64,000 nucleotides of DNA from assembly GCA_009746045.1 (NCBI GenBank), contig RPFO01000702.1:620001-684000 (forward strand). The letters run 5' to 3'. Positions 8,742 to 18,899 of the stretch are shown here, piece by piece. The translations under genes were made by a program, and so were the position numbers. The notes below the pieces were generated by a model. It worked only from the letters and a program-made list of their open reading frames with translations, ran no database searches and was not told the DNA's origin. The first letter of the stretch is position 1, and each line of letters begins with the position of its first letter. The stretch comes from Mesostigma viride (taxonomy: Eukaryota; Streptophyta; Mesostigmatophyceae; Mesostigmatales; Mesostigmataceae).

Positions 8742-11618
8742 ATGCAAAAACTATCTTTAGTAGTCGAAATAAGGTTTTTAGGTAAGGTTTTTTGCATATT
8801 AGTGGGACTAAATATTTTATTTTCAGACGTAAGTCTAGCTAACAACTCCTTAGGAATACAGATCAAAAGTATTGAGAGCGACCTTAAGGTGGGTGAACCT
8901 AAGGGTCAAAAACTATCCGGAGTAGCAGGGGTATCTCGCAACAAGATTCCTGAAATAATTCATGGTTTAATTGGACGAGCGGATACTCCAAAGGATAAAC
9001 CGGAAAAACCACAAGAAATCAACATTAGTGATGTCCCGCTGCAAAAGGAAGGCGCCCCGCCGGTAAAAGAACAAGAAAAAGAATATGATATTAATGATTT
9101 ACGGTCAGATTCACCCGAGATGCTATCCACCCCTACGGCAGTTAGTGATAAGCAGAATGAGGTTAAAAAAGATAATAAAAATGGATCTGATTTGCCTGAG
9201 AGTATATCAGACTTAGCTATTGTTCCAGACGCGAAAAATAAGGAAGTTCAACCCCAAGAATCACCTAGAGCTACTGAAGGAAATGAAGAATCTGAAGAAA
9301 AATCTGGATTAATTAACATGGGGGATGGCAAAAGATACGAGCAATCCATAGTTTCCCTAAGAGTAAATTATGAAGAATCGGATATACTTTCTACAATATT
9401 AAAAGATCAGTCAAATAATTTATTAGTTTTAGCGGAAGATATTACCCCTTTTGACATTAAAGAAGAATATTTAGACCGTACCGTAGTAAATTTAAATGAT
9501 AAGAAATATATCAATCTAACCTCACTTGAAGGTACAAAATATAATCTCGATTCGAGCAATCTTGCTTTAGATATAACTATTCCGGCTGAACAAATGAAAA
9601 TGCAATATTTTAATACTACCCAAAATCCAATAACTGACGATATTTATGGAAAAAGTACAAGAGGTGCTTTTTTAAATTACGACTTAATTCTTTCCAGAAA
9701 TGAAAGCACAACTTACGCATCAGCGTTGAACGATTTTAATTATTTCACTGATAAAGGGGTATTATTTAACAGTTTTTTTATAAAAAAAGAAGTAAATGAC
9801 ATTTTTGTAAAAAAAGAAAAAAACAGTAAAAAAGTTGATACTCAGTTAACGAGACTTGAAACTAACTGGACGTTTGATAATGTAAATGATATGGCAAGGT
9901 GGCGTATTGGTGATAGTTTAACTAAAGCTGCTGATTGGTCTGGTAGTACAAGGTTTATAGGATTACAATATTCCACTAATTTTTCAGTTAGGCCAGATCT
10001 CATTACCCATCCACTTGCAAGTTTCCAAGGCAGAGCGGATTTACCTACTATATTTGACGTATATGCCAATAATTTACCGATTTATCGTGGTGAATCAAGA
10101 ACTGGTGATTTTGAGATAGCTAATCTACCGGTAATTACTGGTAAAGGCGAGCTAGTTGTAAAGACTCAAGATATTACGGGTGTAGTAAGAACAATTAGGA
10201 TGCCTTACTACTCTTCTCCTAGTTTACTGAAAGCAGGACTTGCAGATTATTCTTTTGAAGCGGGTATAGCACGTAAAGATTTTGGTCTCAATAGCAATAA
10301 ATATAAAGATTTTGTTACTAGTGCTAACTATAGATATGGCATGAATGATTACTGGACTTCTGCCGTTCATTTTGAATTGCTGAAAAACTACGCTAGTATC
10401 GGTACTACCCACGATCTGCAACTTGCTAATTATGGTCTGATTTCAACATCAATTGCGAGTAATGTTTATAAGGTAACAAATGCTCAAAAAGGCTCTTTAG
10501 GGTATAATTACCAAACTGATAGATATAATTTTAATATTACGGTTAGCAAAGCCGGCAAAAATTACTCTGATATTTATAACGCTTTAGCAAAAACTTCCAC
10601 TGATCCTAGTTATCAAACTTCTGTAGGATATAATCATGAGAAATTTGGTAGTATCTTTGTGGGATTCTTATCTTTTGTTGCTAACAATGGTGATTCTGAA
10701 AGTAAGCGGGTCAAAATTATCTCAACTACTTATAATAGAAATATTACTAAAAATTCTTCACTTAACCTTACAGTTGGAACAAATTTAGCAAATCAAAAAA
10801 AAGAAAGTTTTGTATATTTATCTTTTAATGCAAATCTAGGAAATAAAAGCCTTTCTTTAAGTAACTCTAACCAAAACGGTATTAGTACCAAGCAATTTTC
10901 GTATACTGCACCTGTGGGGAACAAATTAGGATGGGGATATAGAGCAACTCTTTTGAAAGGGCTTACAGAGGATTACGATTTGCAGTTAGATCGCCAAGGA
11001 GAAAAAGGAAATGCCTCCTTGTTTTTATATCGTTATGGGGGATCAGCCGTACAACAATTAGAGTTTATGGGTGCTTTAGTTGCTATGGACAGAGGTTTGT
11101 ATCGGACTCAGCCAATTTATAATAGCATGGCTCTAGTTAAAGTAGGAGAAATTAAGGGCGTACCGGTATATAATAACAATATGCTCGTAGGGTATACCGA
11201 TAGTAAAGGTAAAGTATTAGTGCCGGATGTTTTACCTTACGTCCCGTCAGAAATTAGATTGGACCAGAGAAAATTACCGCTAGATAGCAATTTTGCTTCA
11301 GTAACTGCCAAAACTGCTCCTAAGTGGAAAACAGGTGTGGTAATTGATTTCGGAGTTAATCGTGTAAAAAGCGCTGAAATGGTTTTAATTGATAGTTCTC
11401 ATAAGACTGTAAATTTTGACAGGGATGTGACAATTGAAGGGATTGAAGAAAGTTTGTTTGTAGGTTATGGAGGCAAAGTATATATAACTGATATTAGAAA
11501 TTTAACTTCCTTAAAAGGCACAGCTTGCGAGGGTAACGAATGCTGTAACTTTGAGACGCCGATAAATAGCGATTTAAAAGAACCAATATTAGATTTAGGA
11601 GAGGTAACATGTCATTAA
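8742..11618 (+). CDS. outer-membrane usher, archaic (Csu/FimD-like) family
   Basis: Outer-membrane pore that recruits chaperone-pilin complexes and assembles the pilus. I prefer the ATG at 8742 (958 residues), which puts a signal peptide at the N-terminus (ends near VSLA); an in-frame GTG at 8682 would add 20 residues. Residues about 37-195 are a charged, proline/glutamate/lysine-rich, probably disordered region that standard ushers lack. The N-terminal usher domain follows (about 198-290), then the beta barrel (about 305-790) with the plug signature FDVYANNLPIYRGESRTGDFEIANLP, and two C-terminal domains ending in a cysteine-rich tail (CEGNECC). The fimbrial tip-subunit gene overlaps its 3' end by 10 bases. 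Confidence 0.9.
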   Translation: MQKLSLVVEIRFLGKVFCILVGLNILFSDVSLANNSLGIQIKSIESDLKVGEPKGQKLSGVAGVSRNKIPEIIHGLIGRADTPKDKPEKPQEINISDVPLQKEGAPPVKEQEKEYDINDLRSDSPEMLSTPTAVSDKQNEVKKDNKNGSDLPESISDLAIVPDAKNKEVQPQESPRATEGNEESEEKSGLINMGDGKRYEQSIVSLRVNYEESDILSTILKDQSNNLLVLAEDITPFDIKEEYLDRTVVNLNDKKYINLTSLEGTKYNLDSSNLALDITIPAEQMKMQYFNTTQNPITDDIYGKSTRGAFLNYDLILSRNESTTYASALNDFNYFTDKGVLFNSFFIKKEVNDIFVKKEKNSKKVDTQLTRLETNWTFDNVNDMARWRIGDSLTKAADWSGSTRFIGLQYSTNFSVRPDLITHPLASFQGRADLPTIFDVYANNLPIYRGESRTGDFEIANLPVITGKGELVVKTQDITGVVRTIRMPYYSSPSLLKAGLADYSFEAGIARKDFGLNSNKYKDFVTSANYRYGMNDYWTSAVHFELLKNYASIGTTHDLQLANYGLISTSIASNVYKVTNAQKGSLGYNYQTDRYNFNITVSKAGKNYSDIYNALAKTSTDPSYQTSVGYNHEKFGSIFVGFLSFVANNGDSESKRVKIISTTYNRNITKNSSLNLTVGTNLANQKKESFVYLSFNANLGNKSLSLSNSNQNGISTKQFSYTAPVGNKLGWGYRATLLKGLTEDYDLQLDRQGEKGNASLFLYRYGGSAVQQLEFMGALVAMDRGLYRTQPIYNSMALVKVGEIKGVPVYNNNMLVGYTDSKGKVLVPDVLPYVPSEIRLDQRKLPLDSNFASVTAKTAPKWKTGVVIDFGVNRVKSAEMVLIDSSHKTVNFDRDVTIEGIEESLFVGYGGKVYITDIRNLTSLKGTACEGNECCNFETPINSDLKEPILDLGEVTCH

Positions 11619-12241
11619 TAAATATTCAAGCGCAGAATTATAAGCGCAGAGAATTAATAAATACAGTTCTTTGGAACTATTTTTTTAACACAACAAAATT
11701 ATATGAGGTTATAAAAAAACAAAATATTTATGTAGTTGGTTTTAAGATATTTGCTATAAAGGTTTTATCTATATTACTATCTGATACTATAGTTTATGCT
11801 TCTGGTACTGTAAACCCTGGTGACAAAGGGTATACATGTAACTTAACAACATATAACATTGATTTTGGAACTTTTTATCCTTACGATGTTACTTTTAAAA
11901 GTACAATTGGTACTGTACAAGTAACATGCCAAGCTAATACTGGTAACACTAATGTTCTCTACACACTTAGCTTTAGCGCAGGTAGTTCCGGTAATTATTC
12001 AGGAAGATTAGCTTACAATGGAGTAAAAACTGTTGCTTATAATTTATATAAGGATAGTAGTTTTACTCAAATTCTGGGTACAGGCAGTAGTAGCACTTAT
12101 ACATTTTCCAATAGTTATCCACTTGCTGGTAACCAATCCCAAACTGATAGTTTTCCTATATACGGAAAGGTTCCAGTTCAACCTCTAGCAGTGCCTGGAT
12201 TTGTTTACTTAGATACTATTACCGTTACCTTAACGTACTAA
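11609..12241 (+). CDS. SCPU-domain subunit 3, candidate tip adhesin (CsuE position)
   Basis: Last gene of the pilus locus, in the place that CsuE (tip adhesin) takes in csu operons. It overlaps the usher by 10 bases, so the two are translationally coupled. 210 residues; the SCPU domain covers about 75-210: YTCNLTTYNIDFGTFYPYD, VQVTCQANTG, VAYNLYKDSS, FPIYGKVP, and final strand YLDTITVTLTY. The hydrophobic signal core (about 46-64) is preceded by an unusually long 45-residue charged N-terminal region with no internal ATG, GTG or TTG that could shorten it. CsuE normally has two such domains; this has one, so the adhesin role is inferred from position only. Confidence 0.78.
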   Translation: MSLINIQAQNYKRRELINTVLWNYFFNTTKLYEVIKKQNIYVVGFKIFAIKVLSILLSDTIVYASGTVNPGDKGYTCNLTTYNIDFGTFYPYDVTFKSTIGTVQVTCQANTGNTNVLYTLSFSAGSSGNYSGRLAYNGVKTVAYNLYKDSSFTQILGTGSSSTYTFSNSYPLAGNQSQTDSFPIYGKVPVQPLAVPGFVYLDTITVTLTY

Positions 12242-12386
12242 ATTTTGTTGTAATAATCACACTAGCTTTGGTTCATAGGCTATTTGGATGACCAGCAGAA
12301 CCAGCAAAACTGGAAAATGTAAATTACTTTAGGCTAAAATGTGTGTGGTATTAAGAAATACATAAATTAAAAGCTGGGATATAGAT

Positions 12387-13109
12387 ATGAGAATTTTAAA
12401 AAATCTGGTCATTTTTTGCGGTTTTGCTATTTCAAGTAAGGTTTTTGCTTCGGAATCGGCAAGTGTGCCAAAACAAAATGATTATTATGCAAATTATTAT
12501 GAAGATACAGAAAGTACCTTGCTGTTTAAAATTAGAGGCTTTTATGCCGCTACAAATGCAAAAATGAGCAGCTTACCTGCTCCGACAATTGCGGGGGCTT
12601 CAAAACCAGGAAAACTTGCACAACAGGGGTATGGCTTTGATACAGCTATGACAATATTTGTAACTGAAAATATTGCAGCTGAGGTCTCTCTGGGTCTTGG
12701 TTTCTATAAAACTAAATCTTCGGCACTCCTAGATGCTACAACTGCTTACGGTAGTGGTTCTAGTTTAGGAAAAAGAAACCAAATTTTTATGGTACCAGTT
12801 ACCTTATCTGCTCAATATCATGCTGCTCCATATGGTGGCCTTAGGCCTTATGTTGGTGCTGGTCTTAATGGGACTTACATGCATACACGTTCAAAAGCTA
12901 TTAAAGTTGATAGTGGTTTTGGACCTGTACTCCAGGCAGGGGTAGATTTTATCTCAAAAGATGATACCTTATTTACCTTAGATATCAGGCAATATTTGTT
13001 AAAAACAAAGGTTAAATTTAAAAAAGGCTTCCTTGCTACCGATGGTATTAGTTCAAAGGTTAACTGGAATCCACTAGTGATTTCTGCCGGTTTCGGTTTT
13101 AAATTTTAG
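12387..13109 (+). CDS. OmpW-like outer-membrane beta-barrel protein
   Basis: 240-residue protein with a signal peptide (ends near SKVFA, about 21) and an 8-strand type barrel: alternating strands LLFKIRGFYAATNA, YGFDTAMTIFVTENIAAEVSLGLGFYKTK, MVPVTLSAQYHAA, LRPYVGAGLNGTYMH and a terminal WNPLVISAGFGFKF ending in phenylalanine, the C-terminal signature recognised by the BAM complex. The GLRPYVGAGLN block is typical of OmpW. Likely a small channel for hydrophobic compounds or a surface protein; no ligand can be read from sequence. It lies 145 bases after the pilus locus and 19 bases before truB, probably with its own promoter. Confidence 0.82.
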   Translation: MRILKNLVIFCGFAISSKVFASESASVPKQNDYYANYYEDTESTLLFKIRGFYAATNAKMSSLPAPTIAGASKPGKLAQQGYGFDTAMTIFVTENIAAEVSLGLGFYKTKSSALLDATTAYGSGSSLGKRNQIFMVPVTLSAQYHAAPYGGLRPYVGAGLNGTYMHTRSKAIKVDSGFGPVLQAGVDFISKDDTLFTLDIRQYLLKTKVKFKKGFLATDGISSKVNWNPLVISAGFGFKF

Positions 13110-13128
13110 ATAGCCCTTTAGGCCTTTT

Positions 13129-14031
13129 GTGGACGGCTGGCTTAATTTATATAAACCAAGGGGCATAAGTTCTGCTAAAGCGGTAGCAGTTGTTAAAAGC
13201 TATTTTAAAAAATCTAGGATTGGACATACCGGAACTTTAGATCTGGAAGCAGAAGGGGTCCTGCCGATAGCTATTGGCCAGGCAACAAAATTAGTAAGTA
13301 TTCTCATTAATAGTTCAAAAGAGTATATATTTACTATTCAGTTTGGCGCTCAAACTGATACCGGTGATTTGGCTGGGAAAATTATTAAAAAAACAGATAT
13401 TATTCCTACAGAAGATGAATGCCTGAATGTATGCCATAAATTTGTTGGTATAATCAAGCAAATACCTCCGATATATTCAGCACTAAAAATCAATGGAGTT
13501 AGGGCTTATAAGCTGGCAAGGCAGAATAAGGAATTTGAAGTAAACCCACGTTTCATAACAATTTATGACTTAAAATTATTATGTTATGATAGTCATACTA
13601 AGCTTGCAACTTATCTGGTCAATTGTTCTAAAGGTACATATGTTAGAACCCTAGCGGAAGATATTTCTTTATCCTTGCATAGTTTAGGATTTGTGGTAGA
13701 ATTGCGGCGCACAAGGGTTGGAATATTTACTGAAGAAAACTCAATAAATATGTTTAACATAAACTGCAAAACTTTTGATGAAGCTCATGCTGTAGTTAAA
13801 AGTAAGTGCTTGAAGGTTGAAGATGTACTAGACGACATCCCGGTACTTGAAGTAGATGAATTAGTTGCCCAGAAAATTAGGTATGGCCAGCAATGTGATT
13901 TCGATAAAGTAGAAAATCATGATCAGATCTGGCTTAAATACGATAACAAAATTTTGGCTATAGGTAGTTTATCTGATGAAAGCTTTAAATCTTCAAGAGT
14001 GTTTAACTATAAAAAAGATGGAGAGGAATGA
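13129..14031 (+). CDS. truB: tRNA pseudouridine-55 synthase
   Basis: Makes pseudouridine 55 in the T-loop of tRNAs. 300 residues, standard for TruB. The N-terminus reads [16 protein letters not shown] and the catalytic block [11 protein letters not shown] places the catalytic aspartate at 38. Further family blocks are [21 protein letters not shown] and [14 protein letters not shown]. The start codon is GTG at 13129; no ATG fits better. It overlaps the following rpsO at ATGA, giving the conserved truB-rpsO-pnp order. Confidence 0.95.
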   Translation: MDGWLNLYKPRGISSAKAVAVVKSYFKKSRIGHTGTLDLEAEGVLPIAIGQATKLVSILINSSKEYIFTIQFGAQTDTGDLAGKIIKKTDIIPTEDECLNVCHKFVGIIKQIPPIYSALKINGVRAYKLARQNKEFEVNPRFITIYDLKLLCYDSHTKLATYLVNCSKGTYVRTLAEDISLSLHSLGFVVELRRTRVGIFTEENSINMFNINCKTFDEAHAVVKSKCLKVEDVLDDIPVLEVDELVAQKIRYGQQCDFDKVENHDQIWLKYDNKILAIGSLSDESFKSSRVFNYKKDGEE

Positions 14032-14300
14032 TGTCGATACAAGCAGAGGTGAAAACAAAGCTAATAAAGGAATATGCAAACGCCGAGAATGATACAGGTT
14101 CTGTTGAAGTGCAATGCGCTATTCTTTCGGAAAGAATCAAAAACCTGACTGAACACTTGCAGAGTAATCATAAAGATTTCTCCTCAAGAAGAGGGCTTTT
14201 AATGTTAGTCGGACGCAGGCGTAGATTACTTAATTATCTAAAAAGTCAAAGCCTTGATAGGTATGTTAAGCTAATAAACAAGCTTGGTATTAGGAAATAG
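14031..14300 (+). CDS. rpsO: 30S ribosomal protein S15
   Basis: Primary 16S rRNA-binding protein of the 30S platform. From the second of two adjacent ATG codons (14031) the protein is 89 residues and begins [15 protein letters not shown], matching the usual S15 start; the first ATG (14028) adds one methionine. Conserved features: [47 protein letters not shown]. It sits between truB and pnp as in most bacteria. Confidence 0.97.
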   Translation: MSIQAEVKTKLIKEYANAENDTGSVEVQCAILSERIKNLTEHLQSNHKDFSSRRGLLMLVGRRRRLLNYLKSQSLDRYVKLINKLGIRK

Positions 14301-14310
14301 AGATGGTAAG

Positions 14311-14326
14311 GGGTCTTAAAAGACCC
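14311..14326 (+). terminator. terminator-like hairpin after rpsO
   Basis: GGGTCT-taaa-AGACCC, a 6-bp GC-rich stem (7 bp if the loop closes), followed by TTTG and T-rich sequence. It lies 11 bases after the rpsO stop and would end or attenuate truB-rpsO transcription before pnp. Confidence 0.65.
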
Positions 14327-14605
14327 TTTGTCGTTTGTTAAGAAAATTAGTAATACATATTGTAATCTGGTTAGATTTATAGGGTTAGTTTTAGGCATCA
14401 TACACAGAAGTGATTTTATAGGAGATGCATAATCCATAAGTTTTTAATGGGTGTGGCATAGATCAATACATACGGGTAGGAACTACCATCTAGAGCTTTG
14501 GAAGGTGTCAATTTTAGCTTGGGAACTATAAACCAGGAAGCCAAACGGCATTTAGCCATTTTGATGGTTCGTATACTAAACAATAAATTAGAAAAAGGTA
14601 AATGG
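14327..14605 (+). other. pnp leader region
   Basis: No separate gene seen between the rpsO terminator and the preferred pnp start. A frame continuous with pnp stays open back to a TTG at 14498, but the extra 36 residues do not resemble PNPase. A small hairpin GGTAG-gaa-CTACC occurs near 14477-14489. In enterobacteria the pnp leader carries the autoregulatory hairpin cut by RNase III; a similar role here is only a possibility. Confidence 0.4.
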
Positions 14606-16849
14606 ATGTTTAACGAAATAATAAAAAAAACTAACTGGAATGGTTCTGATCTTGAATTATCTACCGGTAAAATAGCACGCCAGGCCGATGGCGCAGTAAT
14701 GCTGAAAATAGGTGATGCGGCAATTTTATCTACGGTAGTTAGTGCAAAACAGGTAAAAGAGGGAGCAGATTTCTTTCCCCTTACTGTTAATTATCAGGAA
14801 CGTGCTTATGCTGCAGGAAAAATTCCTGGTGGTTTTTTTAAAAGAGAAGGAAGAGGTAGTGAAAAAGAAATATTAGTCTCAAGATTAATAGATCGTCCTA
14901 TAAGGCCGTTATTTCATCCTGGTTTTTTAAATGAAACGCAAGTTCTTTGTACGGTACATTCTTATGATCCAAAACATAACCTTGATATTTTATCAATAAT
15001 AGGAGCTTCGGCTGCGCTTGCCGTTTCTGGGATTCCTTATCTGGACATAGTTGCTGCAAGTAGAGTTGGTTACATTGACGGACAATATGTTTTAAATCCT
15101 TCGCTTGAAGAGCTAGGGAATAGTAAATTAGATTTGGTTGTGGCAGGTACAAAAGACTCAGTAATGATGGTAGAGTCAGAAGCGTCATTGCTTACCGAAG
15201 AGCAAATGCTCGAAGCAGTAAAATTTGGTCATCAAGGATTCCAGCCAGTAATAGAACTGATAGAAGATCTCAAAAAAGCTGTTGATAAAGCTCCGTGGGA
15301 AACAAAAGAGCTATTTCCGCAAGTTCTAAAAGACCAAATACGAAATTTAACAAAAGAAGCGATTAAAGAAGCCTTTACGCTCCAAATAAAACAGGAAAGA
15401 TATACTTTAATTAGTGATATAAGATCAGCAATGATAGAAAAATTTACTGCTAATGAAGAATATAGTGCGGTTCAGGTGATTTTTGCTTTTAAAGAAGTAG
15501 AATCTGAAATCCTTAGAGCTGATGCTTTAAAAAATAGGGTCAGAATTGATGGTAGAAAACCTGATGAAATTAGACCAATAGAGTGTGAAACCTCCTTGTT
15601 TCCAAGTACCCACGGTTCTGCTTTATTTACAAGAGGTGAAACCCAAGGGCTAGTAATAACAACTCTTGGTACAGGTCAGGATGAGCAGATAATTGACGCT
15701 TTGGAAGGGGAATATAAGGAGTATTTCCTGTTAAATTACTTGTTTCCACCATATTGTGTAGGCGATGCGTCACCTCTTAGAGCACCAAGCAGAAGAGAAG
15801 TGGGACATGGCAAACTTGCCTGGAGAGCTTTAAAGAGAGCTTTGCCAACAAGAACTGAATTTCCTTATACCATAAGGGTAGTGTCGGAAATTACGGAATC
15901 TAATGGTTCATCTTCAATGGCAACAGTTTGTGGCGGTTCAATGTCTATGATGGATGCGGGTATTCCAATGATAGCACCAATTTCAGGTATTGCTATGGGG
16001 CTTATTAAGGAAGGTGATAATTTTATAGTTTTATCAGATATTATTGCTGACGAGGATCATTTAGGAGACATGGACTTTAAGGTTGCTGGTAGCAAAGATG
16101 GTATTACTGCGTTACAGATGGATATTAAAGTTAGGGGTATTACTTTTGAAATAATGGAAAAAGCTCTAGAACAAGCAAAAGCCGGGCGTATTCATATTTT
16201 GGGTAAAATGGCTACAGCTATCACAACTAATAATTTAGTAAGTCAAAATGCCCCGATGATAGAATCCTTTAAGGTCGGTAAGGATAAAATTAGAGAAATA
16301 ATCGGCCCTGGTGGGAAAATTATTAGAGAGATCTGCGAAACAACAGGAGCTAAAATTGACATCACCGATGAAGGACTAGTTTCTATATCGGCAGTGGGTA
16401 GAGATAAATTGGATGCCGCAATTAGCAGAGTAAAAGCAATTGCAGTTGATCCTGAAATAGGTGATATTTTTGAAGGCACAGTAGTAAAAATCTTAGAAGC
16501 AGGAGCTTTTGTTAATTATTCCGGTAATAGAGATGGATTTGTCCATATTAGCGAAATTTCGCATGAAAGGGTGGAGTCGGTTACAGGATCTCTAAAAGAA
16601 GGGCAAAAAGTTAAAGTAAAGCTTATAGGTTTTGATCGTGGTAAAGCAAAATTAACTATCAAAAATGCTGAAGGTTCTCAGCCTGAAAAACCTAAAAAAG
16701 AAGTTCAGCTAAATGAAAAAGCCGTGATTCCTAAAAATGTTACCCCAGCACCAGCTTCTAAAGGTGAAAAAAGGGAAGTAGCTAAAAAATGGAAAAACAA
16801 GCCAGTTAGTGAAGATGAAAACATAACTGAGAGAAAATACTTCAATTAA
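14606..16849 (+). CDS. pnp: polynucleotide phosphorylase
   Basis: 3'-5' phosphorolytic exoribonuclease and degradosome partner in mRNA turnover. Starting at the ATG at 14606, after AAAAAGG, the protein is 747 residues and begins [31 protein letters not shown] as expected. Two RNase PH-like cores are visible ([28 protein letters not shown] in the first; [17 protein letters not shown] and [22 protein letters not shown] in the second), then a KH domain ([17 protein letters not shown]) and an S1 domain ([18 protein letters not shown]). The C-terminal tail of about 60 residues is lysine/proline-rich and low-complexity. Confidence 0.97.
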   Translation: MFNEIIKKTNWNGSDLELSTGKIARQADGAVMLKIGDAAILSTVVSAKQVKEGADFFPLTVNYQERAYAAGKIPGGFFKREGRGSEKEILVSRLIDRPIRPLFHPGFLNETQVLCTVHSYDPKHNLDILSIIGASAALAVSGIPYLDIVAASRVGYIDGQYVLNPSLEELGNSKLDLVVAGTKDSVMMVESEASLLTEEQMLEAVKFGHQGFQPVIELIEDLKKAVDKAPWETKELFPQVLKDQIRNLTKEAIKEAFTLQIKQERYTLISDIRSAMIEKFTANEEYSAVQVIFAFKEVESEILRADALKNRVRIDGRKPDEIRPIECETSLFPSTHGSALFTRGETQGLVITTLGTGQDEQIIDALEGEYKEYFLLNYLFPPYCVGDASPLRAPSRREVGHGKLAWRALKRALPTRTEFPYTIRVVSEITESNGSSSMATVCGGSMSMMDAGIPMIAPISGIAMGLIKEGDNFIVLSDIIADEDHLGDMDFKVAGSKDGITALQMDIKVRGITFEIMEKALEQAKAGRIHILGKMATAITTNNLVSQNAPMIESFKVGKDKIREIIGPGGKIIREICETTGAKIDITDEGLVSISAVGRDKLDAAISRVKAIAVDPEIGDIFEGTVVKILEAGAFVNYSGNRDGFVHISEISHERVESVTGSLKEGQKVKVKLIGFDRGKAKLTIKNAEGSQPEKPKKEVQLNEKAVIPKNVTPAPASKGEKREVAKKWKNKPVSEDENITERKYFN

Positions 16850-16963
16850 TCTGAATTGCGGTTTCTTGATAGTAGTTGTGCTTAGATTTTACATATTATA
16901 ATATTAAAGTATTTCGAAAGAGAACGTGATACTAATGATGTAAGTTTTTAAGCAGTAATTAAG

Positions 16964-17545
16964 ATGCCTTTTATACACAAGTCCTTTTACTTTTTACGTC
17001 ACGGAGAGACTGACTGGAACAGACAGCAGAGAATTATGGGCCAGTCAGACATTCCGTTAAATAAAACCGGCGTCTTACAAGCAAAAACAGTAGCAGAGAA
17101 AATTCAAGTTTTAGCAATTGATGCAATCGTTACATCACCACTTAAAAGAGCTTATGAAACGGCAGAAATAATAGGCAATAAAATTCGTCAACCTGTCTTC
17201 ATCGAAAATGACTTACAGGAATTTTGCTGGGGTGTTATGGAAGGAAAAGTAAAAGGGGATTGTTCTTACAAGGACACTCCTTTTGAACCAGAAAAATGGT
17301 GGAAACAGGGTATAGTACCGACGGGTGCGGAAGCTTTTTCCGAGTTTGTAAGTAGAGCAGTGAAAGCTACTAACTACCATTTACCCCTTTATCAAAGTAT
17401 ATTATTTGTAGCACACGGTGGTATAATTATGGCTATACTTGCAGCTATCAGCAAACCACCACAGAGGGTTGATAATACTGCTTTATTTCATTTCACGCCA
17501 CCTGATCTTGGTAAAACCTCTTGGGATGTTAATATAATTAACTAA
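16964..17545 (+). CDS. histidine phosphatase (phosphoglycerate mutase-like)
   Basis: Cytosolic member of the histidine phosphatase superfamily, 193 residues. The phospho-acceptor motif LRHGETDWN (RHGE at 12-15) and the second catalytic histidine in FVAHGGII (151) are intact, as is TSPLKRAYETAEII. The short length fits GpmB/CobC-type phosphatases rather than true glycolytic mutase. Substrate unknown; possibilities include phosphoglycerate, alpha-ribazole phosphate or another small phosphoester. Stands alone between pnp and the lpx genes. Confidence 0.8.
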   Translation: MPFIHKSFYFLRHGETDWNRQQRIMGQSDIPLNKTGVLQAKTVAEKIQVLAIDAIVTSPLKRAYETAEIIGNKIRQPVFIENDLQEFCWGVMEGKVKGDCSYKDTPFEPEKWWKQGIVPTGAEAFSEFVSRAVKATNYHLPLYQSILFVAHGGIIMAILAAISKPPQRVDNTALFHFTPPDLGKTSWDVNIIN

Positions 17546-17582
17546 AAATTTTTATCATTATAATTATAATCGATTTTGAAAC

Positions 17583-17762
17583 ATGCAACGGTTTTATCTA
17601 TTATTTAAGCTTGGATTATTGTATTTAATCAGCCCTGGCTTATATTTAGCATCTAAATATAAATTACCAGAAGATACGGTAATGTTGTTCCGCATGACTG
17701 TTAATATCACTTATTATACTGCTATTATTGCAATTATTTTTATAATAAAATATAAGCAATAA
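17583..17762 (+). CDS. small two-helix membrane protein, 59 residues
   Basis: A short frame starting ATG at 17583 and ending TAA at 17760-17762. The product has two hydrophobic helices (about 4-23 and 38-55) joined by the polar loop SKYKLPEDTV, and ends with the positive tail KYKQ. There is no clear Shine-Dalgarno. It lies 114 bases upstream of the preferred lpxD start on the same strand. I do not recognise the family. The clean two-helix layout and position before the lipid A operon make it plausible as a real gene, possibly a small inner-membrane factor. Confidence 0.45.
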   Translation: MQRFYLLFKLGLLYLISPGLYLASKYKLPEDTVMLFRMTVNITYYTAIIAIIFIIKYKQ

Positions 17763-17876
17763 ATATCAAAAAACTTATCATTTAAAATTTGCAACATAAA
17801 ATAATATTTGTTTTATTTACTAGGATTTTGCTTCTATTATTCTTATCATAAATTTATATATTATAAGGTTATTCTA

Positions 17877-18899
17877 GTGTCTGAAAATCGCTTCTGTAAA
17901 AATTTGGGCCCATTTAAATTAGGCCAGATTGCTTCTGTTATTGGTGCAAATATTGCACATAATCAAACTGATTTCTTGATAGGCGATATCAAATCCTTAA
18001 AAGATGCAGGTAGTGGGGATTTAACGTTTCTAAGCAATAAAAAATATGTAGCTGGGCTTAAAGTGTGTAAAGCAGCTGTCTGTCTTGTTCCTCTAAATTT
18101 CGAGCTAGAGTCTAAAATCATTCCTATTCTGCTTCAAGTACCAAATCCTTATTATGCTTACGCTTTGCTAGTTGATTTATTTTATGCTCCGGCAAAAGAA
18201 CTGAAAGGGTGGATAGCACCTTCCGCATTTATAGCTAAATCTGCTAAAATTGGTAAAAATTGTTATATAGCTCATAATGTGGTAATAGAAGAAAATGTTG
18301 AGATAGGAGATGATTGCGTAATTGAATCAGGTAGTTTCGTTGATTACGGTGTCCGAATTGGCCACAGAGCTAGAATTGGTTCAAATGTATCTATTTCTTA
18401 TGCGTTAATAGGTGATGATGTAGTAATCCTACCTGGAGCTAGAATCGGACAGGACGGTTTCGGTTTTGCTACCCATCAAGGGGTGCATAAAAAAATATAT
18501 CATACGGGATCGGTAATAATAGGCAATAATGTTGAAATCGGTGCAAACACAACTATTGATCGAGGTTCGATGAATAATACAATAATTGAGGATTTATGTA
18601 GAATAGATAATTTAGTTCAAATAGGTCATAATGTTCACATAAAAAAAGGTGCAATTCTGGTAGCGCAGGTGGGTATTGCTGGTAGTAGTGTGATAGGTTC
18701 TTATTGTGCACTTGGAGGGCAGGTAGGAGTGGCAGGACATATTACCATTACTGATAATGTACAAATTGCTGGTCAAGGCGGGGTAATTCAGGATATAAAG
18801 GAATCAGGAATTATGGGAGGAACGCCGGCTGTTCCGATAAAGGACTGGCATAGGCAGACCATAATTTTAAAAAAATTAATTAATGAAAAAAAGAAATGA
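17877..18899 (+). CDS. lpxD: UDP-3-O-(3-hydroxyacyl)glucosamine N-acyltransferase
   Basis: Third step of lipid A synthesis: adds the N-linked hydroxyacyl chain. I prefer the GTG at 17877 (340 residues, starting with [18 protein letters not shown]), which matches the length and N-terminus of rickettsial LpxD; an ATG at 17808 would add 23 unusual residues. An N-terminal uridine-binding domain ([17 protein letters not shown]) is followed by a left-handed beta helix of hexapeptide repeats ([20 protein letters not shown] onward). [18 protein letters not shown] carries the histidines of the active site. It overlaps fabZ at ATGA. Confidence 0.93.
   Translation: MSENRFCKNLGPFKLGQIASVIGANIAHNQTDFLIGDIKSLKDAGSGDLTFLSNKKYVAGLKVCKAAVCLVPLNFELESKIIPILLQVPNPYYAYALLVDLFYAPAKELKGWIAPSAFIAKSAKIGKNCYIAHNVVIEENVEIGDDCVIESGSFVDYGVRIGHRARIGSNVSISYALIGDDVVILPGARIGQDGFGFATHQGVHKKIYHTGSVIIGNNVEIGANTTIDRGSMNNTIIEDLCRIDNLVQIGHNVHIKKGAILVAQVGIAGSSVIGSYCALGGQVGVAGHITITDNVQIAGQGGVIQDIKESGIMGGTPAVPIKDWHRQTIILKKLINEKKK

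Noticed and set aside
8630-8866. Minus-strand frame of 78 codons between chaperone and usher
   Set aside because: It overlaps the usher start and signal peptide region on the other strand, has no ribosome site and no recognisable motif.
14498-14605. TTG-started N-terminal extension of PNPase
   Set aside because: The ATG at 14606 has a ribosome site and matches the usual PNPase start; the extra residues are unlike the family.
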